37,969 nucleotides of DNA, taken from the NCBI GenBank assembly GCA_024641925.1, contig JAHECB010000009.1:1-37969 (forward strand), given 5' to 3'. The notes below the pieces were generated by a model. That model worked only from the letters and a program-made list of their open reading frames with translations. It was not told where the DNA came from and made no database searches. The translations under genes were made by a program, and so were the position numbers. Positions 1 to 9,828 of the stretch are shown here, in pieces. How positions within the stretch are numbered: position 1 is the first letter of the stretch; every line of letters begins with the position of its first letter. The stretch comes from Betaproteobacteria bacterium. GTDB lineage: Bacteria; Pseudomonadota; Gammaproteobacteria; Burkholderiales; Burkholderiaceae_C.

Positions 1-1
1 G

Positions 2-379
2 GCCGGGCAGGCACGGTTTCGTGCAGGTTATGACTTTTTGCGCCTGCGAGCCGAAAGCGGCGAACTGGGCGATGGCGGCGTGGATCTGGCCGATTGGTGG
101 GAAGACTTTCACCTGGGCAGCGACGAGGACCGCGAGGCGTTGCTTCAGGACCTGCGCGTTGCGCAGTCTGCGCAGAAGGGGCGGCGCACAGCCGAGGCTT
201 CGACGGTCAGCCCAGCGCGCACTTCGGGTGGCGCGGCGGTGGCATCGGCACCCGCAGTGGACGACGACGCGGAAGACGGCGAGGACGCGGTGCACACACC
301 CGTTTCCCCGCCGCGAAAACGCAGGCGACGCCGTCGGCGACCGGCAGGCGACAGCGGGGCGGCCCCAGACACCCACTGA
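2..379 (+). CDS. pcnB: Poly(A) polymerase I C-terminal fragment (5' truncated by window)
   Basis: Open frame from window start; 'RFRAGYDFLRLRAESGE...LADWWEDF' resembles the PcnB C-terminal region, followed by an Arg-rich tail (RKRRRRRRRP) typical of PcnB. Confidence 0.8.
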   Translation, partial: AGQARFRAGYDFLRLRAESGELGDGGVDLADWWEDFHLGSDEDREALLQDLRVAQSAQKGRRTAEASTVSPARTSGGAAVASAPAVDDDAEDGEDAVHTPVSPPRKRRRRRRRPAGDSGAAPDTH

Positions 380-483
380 CTCGCGAAGCCAGGCCACTGG
401 GCGGGGCGCCGGGTCTTGGCGACCTACAATCGGTCTCTTGCACCCCGCCGGTTCGAATGGTCCGTTGCCCCCAGGGAGTTGTC

Positions 484-1131
484 ATGGTTTTTGGTCGCCT
501 TCTGCCTCGCGAAGGCAATTTTTTCGAGCTGTTCAACGAACACGGGCAGTTGATCGCCAAGGGAGCACGGGCCTTTCTGGCCATGGTTCACAACTATGCC
601 GACCTGTCCCTGCGTGAGCAGCATGGCGCCGAGGTGGTGGCGGCCGAGCAGGCTGCCGACAAGATCACCGCCGAAGTACACCGGCTGCTGCACCGCACCT
701 TCATCACGCCGCTGGACCGCGACCAGATCCACCGCCTGATCAACGCCATGGACGACGTGCTGGACCTGCTGCAGGACACCGGCGAAGTGATGTCGCTGTA
801 CGACCTGCAGACGCTGTCGGACGACGTGGTGCGCCTGACTGAAATTTCCGTGCGCTGCTGCGAGCGGGTGCAGCATGTGCTGACCTTGTTGCCCAAGCTG
901 AAGGACCAGGCGGTGGCCGACTCGGTGCTGAAAACCTGCGAAGAGATCGACCGGCTGGAATCCGACGCCGACCGCGTGATGCGCTCGGCCATGTCGCGTC
1001 TTTTCCGCGAAGAGCCTGACACGCGACAGCTGATCAAGCTCAAGGCGGTGTACGAGCACCTGGAGTCCATCTCCGACCGCTGTGAGGACGTGGCCAATCT
1101 GGTCGAAGGCATCGTGCTCGAGAACGCCTGA
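484..1131 (+). CDS. DUF47 family / PhoU-like phosphate transport accessory protein
   Basis: MVFGRLLPREGNFFELFNEHG..., DUF47-type helical protein directly upstream of a Pit transporter; preceded by AGGGAG-like SD. Confidence 0.88.
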   Translation: MVFGRLLPREGNFFELFNEHGQLIAKGARAFLAMVHNYADLSLREQHGAEVVAAEQAADKITAEVHRLLHRTFITPLDRDQIHRLINAMDDVLDLLQDTGEVMSLYDLQTLSDDVVRLTEISVRCCERVQHVLTLLPKLKDQAVADSVLKTCEEIDRLESDADRVMRSAMSRLFREEPDTRQLIKLKAVYEHLESISDRCEDVANLVEGIVLENA

Positions 1132-1142
1132 GCGCGCAGGCC

Positions 1143-2153
1143 ATGCACAGCCTGCAGATCGCAACCTGGGTCGTGGTGGTGCTGGTGATGCTGGCCTTGC
1201 TGTTCGACTTCATGAACGGCTTTCACGACGCCGCCAATTCCATTGCCACGGTGGTGTCCACCGGTGTGCTGAAGCCCACGCACGCGGTGGCCTTTGCGGC
1301 CTTCTTCAACGTGGCGGCCATCTTTGTTTTCCACTTGAAGGTGGCGGCCACAGTGGGCAAGGGCATTGTCGACACCAGCGTGGTGGACCAGTACGTGGTG
1401 TTTGGCGCGCTGGTTGCGGCCATCATCTGGAACGTCATCACCTGGTGGTATGGCATCCCGTCCAGCAGTTCACATGCGCTGATTGGCGGCATTCTGGGTG
1501 CGGCCATCGCCAAGGCGGGCTTTGCACCGCTGGTCTGGGGCGGTGTGCTGCGCACAGTGGCCTTCATCGTCATCTCGCCGTTTCTGGGCTTCTTGTTTGG
1601 TTCGCTGATGATGGTGGCCGTGGCCTGGATGTGCAGGCGCACATCGCCGAACCGGGTGGACGGCCTGTTCCGCCGTTTGCAGCTGGTATCGGCCGGCCTG
1701 TACTCGCTGGGCCACGGTGGCAACGACGCGCAAAAGACCATCGGCATCATCTGGATGCTGCTGATCGCGGCGGGCATCTCTCAAGCCAGTGACAGCATGC
1801 CGCCCAGCTGGGTGATCTGGTGCTGTTATCTGGCCATCGGCCTGGGCACGTTGTTCGGGGGCTGGCGCATCGTCAAGACCATGGGTCAGCGCATCACCAA
1901 GCTCAAGCCGGTGGGCGGTTTCTGTGCCGAAACCGGCGGCGCCATCACCTTGTTCCTGGCTTCATCCATGGGCGTGCCCGTCAGCACCACCCACACCATC
2001 ACCGGCGCCATCTTCGGCGTCGGTTCGGTGCGCAATGCCGCCGCGGTGCGCTGGGGCCTGGCCGGCAACATCATCGCCGCCTGGGTGATCACGATTCCGG
2101 TGACGGCGCTGATGGCCGCCCTGGGTTACGGGGTCAGCCGCTGGCTGTTTTGA
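1143..2153 (+). CDS. pit: Inorganic phosphate transporter, PiT family
   Basis: Signature segments 'FDFMNGFHDAANSIATVV', 'GGNDAQKTIGI' and 'GVPVSTTHTITGAI'. Confidence 0.93.
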   Translation: MHSLQIATWVVVVLVMLALLFDFMNGFHDAANSIATVVSTGVLKPTHAVAFAAFFNVAAIFVFHLKVAATVGKGIVDTSVVDQYVVFGALVAAIIWNVITWWYGIPSSSSHALIGGILGAAIAKAGFAPLVWGGVLRTVAFIVISPFLGFLFGSLMMVAVAWMCRRTSPNRVDGLFRRLQLVSAGLYSLGHGGNDAQKTIGIIWMLLIAAGISQASDSMPPSWVIWCCYLAIGLGTLFGGWRIVKTMGQRITKLKPVGGFCAETGGAITLFLASSMGVPVSTTHTITGAIFGVGSVRNAAAVRWGLAGNIIAAWVITIPVTALMAALGYGVSRWLF

Positions 2154-2704
2154 CCGACTGCGACCTCGGGTTGCAGTTGCCATTCAAAAAACTTCTGCCC
2201 GGCAAAGGCGATGGAGCCCATCAGAACGGCGCCACCCAGCAGCAGCGCCAGGATGGCCGCCATCACCGCGCCCCAGCCCGTGGCCAGCATGGGTCTGCCG
2301 GGGTTGTAGCGCTGATGCCAACGGTCGTCCGGCGTCAGCGCATAGATGATGGCCATCAGCATGGCGATCGAGATCATCAGCCCCAGCACGGGAATGAGCA
2401 GCCAGGCCAGGTGGTCGTCCTGCCCCAGTTCCTGCATGCGCAGCACGCCCAGCAGGCCCACGGCGGTCGGGGGCACATGCAGCCAGGCCCGGATGTCGCG
2501 CATGCCGTAAAGGTACAGGCGGTGCATACCCAACGTGCCCAGCAGCAGGGCCAGCCAGGCCGCCGCCGTCTTGGACCGGTAGTGGGGTTGGGCTGTTGCA
2601 GGGCGCAAAGGCTGTTCGGCGGGGGCCACGGTGGCGGTCGGCAGGGCTGTGGCCTCGGGTGTAACGGGTGCTGATCTGTTCAAGTTGTGGTCCGGGTGAG
2701 GCAT
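2126..2704 (-). CDS. TM2 domain-containing membrane protein
   Basis: 'KTAAAWLALLLGTLGMHRLYLYG' TM2-like hairpin plus further hydrophobic segments; 3' end overlaps the convergent pit gene by 28 bp. Confidence 0.65.
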   Translation of the reverse strand: MPHPDHNLNRSAPVTPEATALPTATVAPAEQPLRPATAQPHYRSKTAAAWLALLLGTLGMHRLYLYGMRDIRAWLHVPPTAVGLLGVLRMQELGQDDHLAWLLIPVLGLMISIAMLMAIIYALTPDDRWHQRYNPGRPMLATGWGAVMAAILALLLGGAVLMGSIAFAGQKFFEWQLQPEVAVGQNSQRLTP

Positions 2705-2715
2705 CAGTTTATAAT
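2685..2715 (+). promoter_or_regulatory. Candidate sigma70 promoter for the rpsP operon
   Basis: Perfect TATAAT at 2710-2715 with TTGTGG at 2685-2690 (19-bp spacer), ~200 nt upstream of rpsP. Confidence 0.5.
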
Positions 2716-2924
2716 GGTGGGTTTTCGGCGCTGGTCAATGTGGCAACACACTTGGCGTATCTACAGCACCGACCGTGGTCGGCCCAGGTGGCTGGCGCCT
2801 GGCAAACCGGCCTGAAAACCAAAGTTTGTATGGGTGCCGCTTCACCAAGCCGGCGTTTACGACGGCCTGCCCGGTGTGTCTCCCGTGGTGTGCCCCGAGC
2901 CCTGAATTCCAAGGACATTCCAAC

Positions 2925-3173
2925 ATGGTCGTGATCCGACTGTCTCGTGGCGGCGCAAAACGGCGCCCGTTTTACAGCATCGTGGTGGCTGACTCGCGTG
3001 AACGGCGCGATGGCCGGTTTATTGAACGCGTCGGCTTCTACAACCCGGTCGCTTCCGGTGGTGAAGAGCCTTTGCGTGTGTCGCTTGACCGCGTCACGCA
3101 TTGGGCCAGTGTGGGCGCGCAGCTGTCGCCTACCGTGGCACGCTTGGTCGACCAGGCAAAAAAAGCGGCCTGA
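2925..3173 (+). CDS. rpsP: 30S ribosomal protein S16
   Basis: [41 protein letters not shown]. Confidence 0.97.
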   Translation: MVVIRLSRGGAKRRPFYSIVVADSRERRDGRFIERVGFYNPVASGGEEPLRVSLDRVTHWASVGAQLSPTVARLVDQAKKAA

Positions 3174-3222
3174 AGCTGTTGGCTTGGCGGCAGTGCCGCC
3201 TTCGTTGAAGGCGAACACTGCC

Positions 3223-3807
3223 ATGACTGAAGTGCAACACGACGCGCCACCATGGCCGCAAGATGCGGTCGAGGTGGCGCGTGTCATTGGTGCCTGGGGT
3301 ATTGCGGGTGGGCTGAAGGTCAAGGCCTACGCCGCTGACCCGCAGGCGCTTTTTTCGACCAAGCGCTGGTACCTGCAACCCGCTGTGCCGCAAGCCGGGG
3401 TGCCCGTGAAGTTGGTGGCAGGCGCGCCGCTGCCGCCTGTGCTGCGGGTGATCAAGGCCCGCGAGCAGGGTGACAGCATCGTCGCCACCGTGCAGGACAT
3501 CACAGACCGCGACCAGGCCGAAGCGCTGAAAGGTGCCCGCATCTTTGTTTCTCGCGGCAGTTTTCCCAGCCTGCAAGACGACGAGTTCTACTGGGTCGAT
3601 CTGATCGGGCTGCGAGTCAGTAATCGCGCCGATCAAGTGTTAGGTCAGGTTGTGGGCCTGCTCGAAACTGGCCCTCATTGCGTCTTGCGCATCCAGCCGC
3701 CCCAGGTGGACAAGGCCGAAGTGCTGATTCCGTTTGTCGAGGTTTATGTCGACCAGGTGGACATGGCGCAACGCCATATTCGTGTCGACTGGGACGCCGA
3801 AGACTGA
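3223..3807 (+). CDS. rimM: 16S rRNA processing protein RimM
   Basis: 'VARVIGAWGIAGGLKVKAYA...' and 'FYWVDLIGLRV'; located between rpsP and trmD. Confidence 0.95.
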   Translation: MTEVQHDAPPWPQDAVEVARVIGAWGIAGGLKVKAYAADPQALFSTKRWYLQPAVPQAGVPVKLVAGAPLPPVLRVIKAREQGDSIVATVQDITDRDQAEALKGARIFVSRGSFPSLQDDEFYWVDLIGLRVSNRADQVLGQVVGLLETGPHCVLRIQPPQVDKAEVLIPFVEVYVDQVDMAQRHIRVDWDAED

Positions 3808-3841
3808 AGTTGCCGCCATCGGTACCGCTGCGGCAGACAAC

Positions 3842-4594
3842 ATGCGCTTTGACGTCATCACCCTCTTTCCCGAATTGTTTGCGCCGCACCTGAGCCAGGG
3901 CATCACCCGCCGCGCGTTTGAAAGCGGCCAGGTCGACGTGCGCCTGTGGCCCCTGCGCGACCACGCGCTGGACAACTACCGCCGGGTGGACGACCGGCCC
4001 TATGGTGGTGGGCCGGGCATGGTGATGCTGGCCGAGCCGCTGTTGCGTGCCTTGCAGGCGGTGCGCAGCGACCGTGGCGGCGAAGCGCCCGCGGTGATTC
4101 ATTTCACCCCCACCGGGCAACGGCTGGACCAGGCGCTGGTGCGGCGACTGGCCCAGGGCCCGGGCGCTGTGCTGTTGTGCGGCCGCTACGAAGGCATCGA
4201 CCAGCGTGTGCTGGATACCCAGGTGAGCCTGGAGATCAGCCTGGGCGACTTTGTACTGTCCGGGGGTGAATTGCCGGCGCTGGCGTTGCTGGACGCGGTG
4301 GCGCGACTGCAAGCTGGGGTGTTGACCGCACCTTCGCATGAGCAGGACAGTTTTTCGGATGGTCTGCTCGAGGGGCCGCACTATAGCCGCCCCGAAGTGC
4401 TGCACCTGGCAGGGCAGGACCATGCGGTGCCGCCAGTGCTGATGTCGGGCCACCATGGCGACATCGCGCGCTGGCGCCGCGAGGCCGCCCTGGCAGCCAC
4501 CGTCCGCCGACGACCGGATCTGATCGTGGCCGCTCGCACTGCAGGGCGGCTGACGGCTGCGGACGAGGTGTTTCTGCGTCGTTTCGAGCTATAA
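3842..4594 (+). CDS. trmD: tRNA (guanine37-N1)-methyltransferase
   Basis: [29 protein letters not shown]..., '[14 protein letters not shown]', '[11 protein letters not shown]'. Confidence 0.97.
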   Translation: MRFDVITLFPELFAPHLSQGITRRAFESGQVDVRLWPLRDHALDNYRRVDDRPYGGGPGMVMLAEPLLRALQAVRSDRGGEAPAVIHFTPTGQRLDQALVRRLAQGPGAVLLCGRYEGIDQRVLDTQVSLEISLGDFVLSGGELPALALLDAVARLQAGVLTAPSHEQDSFSDGLLEGPHYSRPEVLHLAGQDHAVPPVLMSGHHGDIARWRREAALAATVRRRPDLIVAARTAGRLTAADEVFLRRFEL

Positions 4595-4595
4595 T
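4590..4595 (+). promoter_or_regulatory. Possible internal -10 element for rplS
   Basis: Perfect TATAAT overlapping the trmD stop codon; no convincing -35. Confidence 0.3.
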
Positions 4596-4727
4596 CATGG
4601 GCTTTTCGATCCTCTGCCGGGCACCACGAAATTCTTCGGCGGCTTCATGAACCAGCGTCGGTTGAACGACGTGATGCATGAAGACCCGCATCAACAAGCC
4701 CGCGACACGATCACTTTGGAGAACCCC

Positions 4728-5129
4728 TTGAACCTCATCGCTACCCTTGAACAGGAAGAGATGGCGCGCCTGAATCGCACCATTCCTGATTTCGCCCCCG
4801 GCGACACCGTCGTCGTCAACGTCAACGTGGTTGAAGGCACCCGCAAGCGTGTGCAGGCCTACGAAGGCGTGGTCATTGCCAAGCGCAACCGCGGCCTGAA
4901 CAGCAGCTTCATCGTGCGCAAGATATCCAATGGCGAAGGTGTCGAGCGCACCTTCCAGACCTACAGCCCGCTGATCGCGAGTGTTGACGTCAAGCGCCGT
5001 GGCGACGTGCGCCGCGCCAAGCTGTACTACCTGCGTCAGCGCAGCGGCAAGAGCGCACGCATCAAGGAAAAGCTGGCCTTGCGTTCGCGCGAGAAGCCGG
5101 CTGCTGCACCCGCCGCAGAGCAGGCCTGA
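4728..5129 (+). CDS. rplS: 50S ribosomal protein L19 (TTG start)
   Basis: [80 protein letters not shown] at 4728 preceded by TTTGGAGAA SD. The ORF track starts at an upstream ATG (4647). Confidence 0.93.
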   Translation: MNLIATLEQEEMARLNRTIPDFAPGDTVVVNVNVVEGTRKRVQAYEGVVIAKRNRGLNSSFIVRKISNGEGVERTFQTYSPLIASVDVKRRGDVRRAKLYYLRQRSGKSARIKEKLALRSREKPAAAPAAEQA

Positions 5130-5172
5130 GGCCGCGCGCGGCTTTTTCGCCGCGCCGCAAGTCTTTGCAATG

Positions 5173-5200
5173 GCCGCCTCCGGGCGGCTTTTGTGTTTTT
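5173..5200 (+). terminator. Intrinsic terminator after rplS
   Basis: GCCGCC-TCCG-GGCGGC hairpin followed by TTTTGTGTTTTT. Confidence 0.8.
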
Positions 5201-5214
5201 GAGTCGACCCCGCG

Positions 5215-5955
5215 ATGTCTTCTGCTGCCCGAATCAAGGATCCGCGTGCCGTGCCGGTGGTGGGCAACGATGCACACCTGCCGGCACTGCCCGCTGATTG
5301 GTTGAACGCTGGCGCTCTGCGCCACAGGCTGCACAACGCCCACCAGTCCATACCCGAGATCCTGGGCGACGGAACGGTTGCTGGCAGCACCCGAAGGCCT
5401 GCCGCGGCTGCTGTGCTGGTGCCCTTGGTGCAGCGTGAAAGCGGCTTGCAGGTATTGCTGACCCAGCGCACCGATCACCTGCGCTCGCATGCCGGTCAGA
5501 TCAGCTTTCCGGGGGGACGCAGCGAACCCGAAGACACCGACGCCGCCGCCACGGCCTTGCGCGAGGCCTATGAAGAAGTGGGGCTTGATCCCGCGGGGGT
5601 TGAGGTGGTGGCGCAGTTGCCGGTGTACACCACCGTTACGCAGTTCCAGGTGACGCCGGTCGTGGCCCTGGTGCGCTCGCCCATTCAACTGGTGCTGGAC
5701 CCCTTTGAGGTGGCCGAAGCATTTGAAGTGCCGCTGGCCTTCCTGATGAATCCAGCGCACCACTGGCGCCATGATTTTGACTTCGAGGGCCACCGGCGGC
5801 AGTTTTTGTCCATGCCCTGGCGCAGCCCGCCCGGGCATCGTGCCGACCATGAATATTTCATCTGGGGCGCCACGGCAGCCATGCTGCGCAACCTCTACAG
5901 CCTGTTGGCCAACGGCGGTGCCAGCCCTGCGGGAACTATCATCCAGGTGCCATGA
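5215..5955 (+). CDS. CoA pyrophosphatase / NUDIX hydrolase
   Basis: NUDIX box 'GGRSEPEDTDAAATALREAYEEVGL'; 'LLTQRTDHLRSHAGQISFPGG'. Confidence 0.9.
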   Translation: MSSAARIKDPRAVPVVGNDAHLPALPADWLNAGALRHRLHNAHQSIPEILGDGTVAGSTRRPAAAAVLVPLVQRESGLQVLLTQRTDHLRSHAGQISFPGGRSEPEDTDAAATALREAYEEVGLDPAGVEVVAQLPVYTTVTQFQVTPVVALVRSPIQLVLDPFEVAEAFEVPLAFLMNPAHHWRHDFDFEGHRRQFLSMPWRSPPGHRADHEYFIWGATAAMLRNLYSLLANGGASPAGTIIQVP

Positions 5956-6941
5956 GTTTTTTTGCGGTCTTGTTGGCCTTGCTGGTCGAACAACTGAAGC
6001 CACTGCCCCGTCGCAACGGGGTGCACGAGGCCGTGTTCTCCTGGGTGCGCTGGACCAGCCGCAACTTTGACGCCGGTGAAAGCCACCATATGAAGGTGGT
6101 GTGGCTGGTGTCGGTGCTGGTGCCCGCTGCGGTTTCGCTGGTGGTGTTTCTGGCGCTGAAGCACTTCAGCATCGTGATGGCATTTGCCTTCAATGTGCTG
6201 GTGCTGTACCTGACACTGGGTTTTCGGCAGTTCAGCCACTACTACACCGACATCCGCGATGCGCTGGACCGCGGCGACGAGTCCGAAGCCCGCCGTCTGC
6301 TGGGCGAATGGCGGCACCTGGATGCCAGCGAACTGCCACGCACCGAGGTGCTGCGCCACGTCATCGAACATTCGCTGCTGGCGGCGCACCGCCACGTGTT
6401 TGGTGTGTTTTTCTGGTTTGTGGTGCTTGCGGCGCTGGGGTTGGGCCCGCTGGGCGCCGTGCTGTACCGCATGGGCGAGTTCTGTTCGCGCTTCTGGGCC
6501 TACCGCAGCAAGTCGCTGGACGCGCCCATGAGTGAAGGCCTGCTTGAATTTTCGCGCCGCGCCTTCATGCTGATGGACTATATGCCGGCGCGACTGACGG
6601 CCTTTGGTTTTGCCGTGGTGGGCAACTTTGAAGAAGCCGTCGCCAGCTGGCGGCGCGACGCCGGGCTTTGGCTGCGGCCCAACGAAGGCATCATCCTGGC
6701 CGCCGCGGCCGGCGCCGTGGGTGTGCAACTGGGTGGTCCGGCTGCGCCGGGTGTCACGCCCGACCGGTCCAAGACCGTCAGCACCGGCGCCGAGGCCAGC
6801 GATGCGCAGGCGCAGGGCTCTACCGCGGGCAGTCAGGCTCAAGTGGCACACCTGCAAAGTGTGGTGGGCCTGGTCTGGCGATCGGTGGTGCTGTGGATGC
6901 TGCTGGTGTTGCTGCTGACGTTGGCGAACGTGCTGGGCTGA
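5952..6941 (+). CDS. CobD/CbiB-like membrane protein
   Basis: Polytopic; 'VLYLTLGFRQFSHYYTDIRDALDRGDE', 'FCSRFWAYRSKS'; 4-nt ATGA overlap with the upstream gene. Confidence 0.75.
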   Translation: MSFFAVLLALLVEQLKPLPRRNGVHEAVFSWVRWTSRNFDAGESHHMKVVWLVSVLVPAAVSLVVFLALKHFSIVMAFAFNVLVLYLTLGFRQFSHYYTDIRDALDRGDESEARRLLGEWRHLDASELPRTEVLRHVIEHSLLAAHRHVFGVFFWFVVLAALGLGPLGAVLYRMGEFCSRFWAYRSKSLDAPMSEGLLEFSRRAFMLMDYMPARLTAFGFAVVGNFEEAVASWRRDAGLWLRPNEGIILAAAAGAVGVQLGGPAAPGVTPDRSKTVSTGAEASDAQAQGSTAGSQAQVAHLQSVVGLVWRSVVLWMLLVLLLTLANVLG

Positions 6942-6981
6942 CACGACTGCAGGCAGCGGTTTGAACTCGGCTGGCGCCGCG

Positions 6982-7884
6982 CTACCAGCGCGTTCTGGAC
7001 AGCTCTTCAAACAATGCGGCGTAGATACGCTGTCGTGATGGCGTGATGTCGCCGCGTTCCGCAGCCGCCCGCACGCCGCAGCCCGGCTCGTGCAGATGGC
7101 TGCAGTTGTGAAAGCGGCAGTCCCCCAGCGCGGCGTTGTAGTCCGGCATCAGTTGTGCCAGATTCTCGGCCGCAATCTGGCGCAGGCCAAATTCCTGGAA
7201 ACCGGGTGAATCGATCAGTGCACCTTGGCGTTGTTCGTCCAGCCAGTACCAGGTGGTGGTGGTGGTGGTGTGCCGGCCCGAGTTCAGCGCCTTGGAGATT
7301 TCACCCACCTGCGCCGCGGCCTCGGGCACCAGCAGGTTGATGAGGGTGCTCTTGCCCATGCCGCTGGGGCCCAGCACCAGCGTCACCTTGCCGTCCAGAT
7401 GCTGGTGCAGCCGCTGGACGGAGGCTTCGGTGTTGGCCTTCAGCGCCAACTCGATCACCGTGGTGCCCATGCGCACGTAGGGCGCCAGGCGCTCGCGTGC
7501 GGCGTCAATCTCGGGCAGGTCGGTCTTGTTCAGCCCCACCAGGGCGGGTATGCCGGCGGCGCTGGCGGCGATCAGGGCGCGTGTGAGCTGCGATTCGCTG
7601 AACACCGGCGTGGCCGCCACCAGGATGAGGATCTGGTCCAGGTTGGCGGCAAAGGACTTGGTACGCCAGTCGTCCTGCCGAAACAGCAGATTGCGACGGG
7701 CTTCGATGTGTTCGATGACCCCGCCGTCACCCGTGGGTTGCCAGCGCACCAGGTCGCCCACCACGATGTCGCTCTTTTTGCCGCGGGGATGGCACAGCAC
7801 ACGCTGCGCGTCCGGTGTTTCGATCACCGCGTGGCGGCCATGCGAGGCCACCACGCGGCCCAGATCCAGGGCGTTGTAGGGCAT
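6982..7884 (-). CDS. rsgA: Ribosome small subunit-dependent GTPase A
   Basis: Circularly permuted GTPase motifs: 'NKTDL', 'GPSGMGKSTLINLL', 'GRHTTTTTTWYW', 'DSPGFQEFGL', Cys-rich 'CRFHNCSHLHEPGCGV'. Confidence 0.95.
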   Translation of the reverse strand: MPYNALDLGRVVASHGRHAVIETPDAQRVLCHPRGKKSDIVVGDLVRWQPTGDGGVIEHIEARRNLLFRQDDWRTKSFAANLDQILILVAATPVFSESQLTRALIAASAAGIPALVGLNKTDLPEIDAARERLAPYVRMGTTVIELALKANTEASVQRLHQHLDGKVTLVLGPSGMGKSTLINLLVPEAAAQVGEISKALNSGRHTTTTTTWYWLDEQRQGALIDSPGFQEFGLRQIAAENLAQLMPDYNAALGDCRFHNCSHLHEPGCGVRAAAERGDITPSRQRIYAALFEELSRTRW

Positions 7885-9170
7885 CAGGTCGCTGGAATGC
7901 CAGCACGGGGCGCGGGCAGGGCGGCCAGCCTTTCCGAGGCGGGCGGGTGCGAATAGTAGAAGCGCACATACAGTGGGTCGGGCGTCAGCGTGGCCGCGTT
8001 GTCTTCGTGCAGTTTCAACAGCGCCTGCGCCAGGGCTCGACCATCGGCCTGCTGGCAAGCGTAAGCGTCGGCCTGGAATTCGTCGCGGCGTGAAAAATGC
8101 GCCATCAGCGGCGACACAAAAAACATGAACGGCGGCAGCACGAGGCTGAACAGCAGCAGTGCCAGCGCATCGTTGGGGGCGCTCAGGTTGGGCGCCACGC
8201 CCAGGCCGGCGTAAAATCCGCTTTGTGTCGCCAGCCAGCCCAGCAGCGCCAGTCCGGCCAGGCTGAGCCCGAAGATGCCCAGCATGCGCTTGAGCACATG
8301 TTTGTGCTTGAAGTGCCCCAATTCGTGGGCCAGCACGGCTTCAACCTCGGCCGCATCCAGTCGCTTGAGCAGTGTGTCGAAAAACACCACCCGCTTGGAC
8401 GCGCCCAGGCCTGTGAAGTAGGCGTTGGCGTGCGCCGAGCGCCGGCTGCCATCCATGACAAACAGGCCCTTGGCGGCAAAACCACAGCGTTTCATCAGCG
8501 CCTGCACCCGGGCCTTCAGGCTGTCGTCGGCCAGGGGTTCGAACTTGTTGAACAATGGTGCGATCAAGGTTGGGTAGATGATCAGCAGCAACAGGTTGAA
8601 GCCCACCCAGGCGGCCCAGGCCCACAACCACCACAGCCCGCCCGAGTGGCCCATGATCCACAAGATCAGCGCCGCCAAGGGCAGGCCGATGACGGCGGCC
8701 AGCGCCGCGCCCTTCAGCAGGTCGGCCAGCCACATCTTCGGCGTCATGCGGTTGAAGCCAAACTGCTGTTCGATGCGGAAGGTGCTGTACACATCAAAGG
8801 GCAGCTCCAGCGCACCGCCTATCAACGCAAAACCGGCCAGCAAGGCCAGTTGGTAGGCCATGGGCCCGGCGGCGGGCAGCACCATATTGCGCACCGCATC
8901 GTTCAGTGCAGCCAAGCCACCCAGCAGTGTCCAGGCCAGCAACATGGCGGTGCCAAAGGCCATGGTGATCAAGCCGAACCGTCCCTTTGCAAGGGTGTAG
9001 TCAGCCGCTTTCTGGTGAGCCTGCAAGGACACTGCGCCCTGAAAGGCAGCGGGCACCTGGTTGCGGTGCGCGGCCACATGCCGCATCTGCCGCGTGGCCA
9101 GCCAAAGGCGCACCAGCAGCGACAGCAGCAGCGCAGCAGAAAAGGCCAGGGTGAGGGCGGGTGATGACAT
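7884..9170 (-). CDS. M48 family zinc metalloprotease (Ste24-like)
   Basis: 'VLAHELGHFKHKH' HExxH motif, multiple TM segments, 'DEFQADAYA'; TGATG overlap with rsgA at 7882-7886. Confidence 0.93.
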   Translation of the reverse strand: MSSPALTLAFSAALLLSLLVRLWLATRQMRHVAAHRNQVPAAFQGAVSLQAHQKAADYTLAKGRFGLITMAFGTAMLLAWTLLGGLAALNDAVRNMVLPAAGPMAYQLALLAGFALIGGALELPFDVYSTFRIEQQFGFNRMTPKMWLADLLKGAALAAVIGLPLAALILWIMGHSGGLWWLWAWAAWVGFNLLLLIIYPTLIAPLFNKFEPLADDSLKARVQALMKRCGFAAKGLFVMDGSRRSAHANAYFTGLGASKRVVFFDTLLKRLDAAEVEAVLAHELGHFKHKHVLKRMLGIFGLSLAGLALLGWLATQSGFYAGLGVAPNLSAPNDALALLLFSLVLPPFMFFVSPLMAHFSRRDEFQADAYACQQADGRALAQALLKLHEDNAATLTPDPLYVRFYYSHPPASERLAALPAPRAGIPAT

Positions 9171-9227
9171 GGGTGGCAAGTGTAGGCTTGGGCGAGAATG
9201 CCGGGCACTTCCACCCCGATTGGCCCC

Positions 9228-9791
9228 ATGAGCGAAGCCCCCACCCTGATTGACAGCGACGACAACCTGATCTGGATCGACCTGGAGATGACCGGCCTGT
9301 TTCCCGACAAGGACCGCATCATCGAGATTGCCGTGGTCGTGACCGACCCGCACCTGACCGTGCGCGTTGAAGGACCGGTCTTTGCGGTGCACCAGACCGA
9401 CACCGTGATGGACGGCATGGACAACTGGAACAAGGGCACCCACGGCCGCAGCGGCTTGACTGAACGGGTGCGGCAGTCCACGGTGACCGAATTGCAGGCG
9501 CAGGAAGCTGTCATCAGCTTTTTGAGGCGCTACGTGCCCAAGGGCAAAAGCCCCATGTGCGGCAACAGCATCTGTCAGGACCGGCGCTTTCTGGCAAACC
9601 ACATGCCGCTGCTGGAGTCCTTCTTCCACTACCGCAATCTGGATGTCAGCACCCTGAAGGAACTGGCGCGGCGCTGGAAGCCGCAGGTGATGGACGGTTT
9701 CAAGAAGGCCCAGGCGCATACGGCACTGGCGGATATTCAAGAGTCCATTGACGAGCTGGTTTATTACCGAGAGCACCTGCTGTCGGTGTGA
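9228..9791 (+). CDS. orn: Oligoribonuclease
   Basis: '[28 protein letters not shown]', '[16 protein letters not shown]', '[15 protein letters not shown]'; the ATG at 9198 is an alternative start. Confidence 0.96.
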   Translation: MSEAPTLIDSDDNLIWIDLEMTGLFPDKDRIIEIAVVVTDPHLTVRVEGPVFAVHQTDTVMDGMDNWNKGTHGRSGLTERVRQSTVTELQAQEAVISFLRRYVPKGKSPMCGNSICQDRRFLANHMPLLESFFHYRNLDVSTLKELARRWKPQVMDGFKKAQAHTALADIQESIDELVYYREHLLSV

Positions 9792-9828
9792 GGCCGGCGC
9801 CGCTGCGCCACAGCCCTGCATCTTCCAA

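Noticed and set aside
1820-2674. 284-aa + strand ORF overlapping pit and the TM2 gene
   Set aside because: Out-of-frame His/Gly/Gln-rich translation of two real genes.
5131-5147. GCCGCGCGCGGC plus TTTTT as a first rplS terminator
   Set aside because: Palindrome has no room for a loop without breaking the stem; the downstream GCCGCC-TCCG-GGCGGC-T hairpin is more convincing.
4236-5471. 411-aa minus-strand ORF spanning trmD-rplS-NUDIX
   Set aside because: Crosses two well-supported genes and a terminator; no family resemblance.
7250-7275. GTG/ACC trinucleotide run (microsatellite-like)
   Set aside because: Encodes the poly-Thr of the conserved RsgA 'GRHTTT' segment (GRHTTTTTTWYW); explained by coding function.
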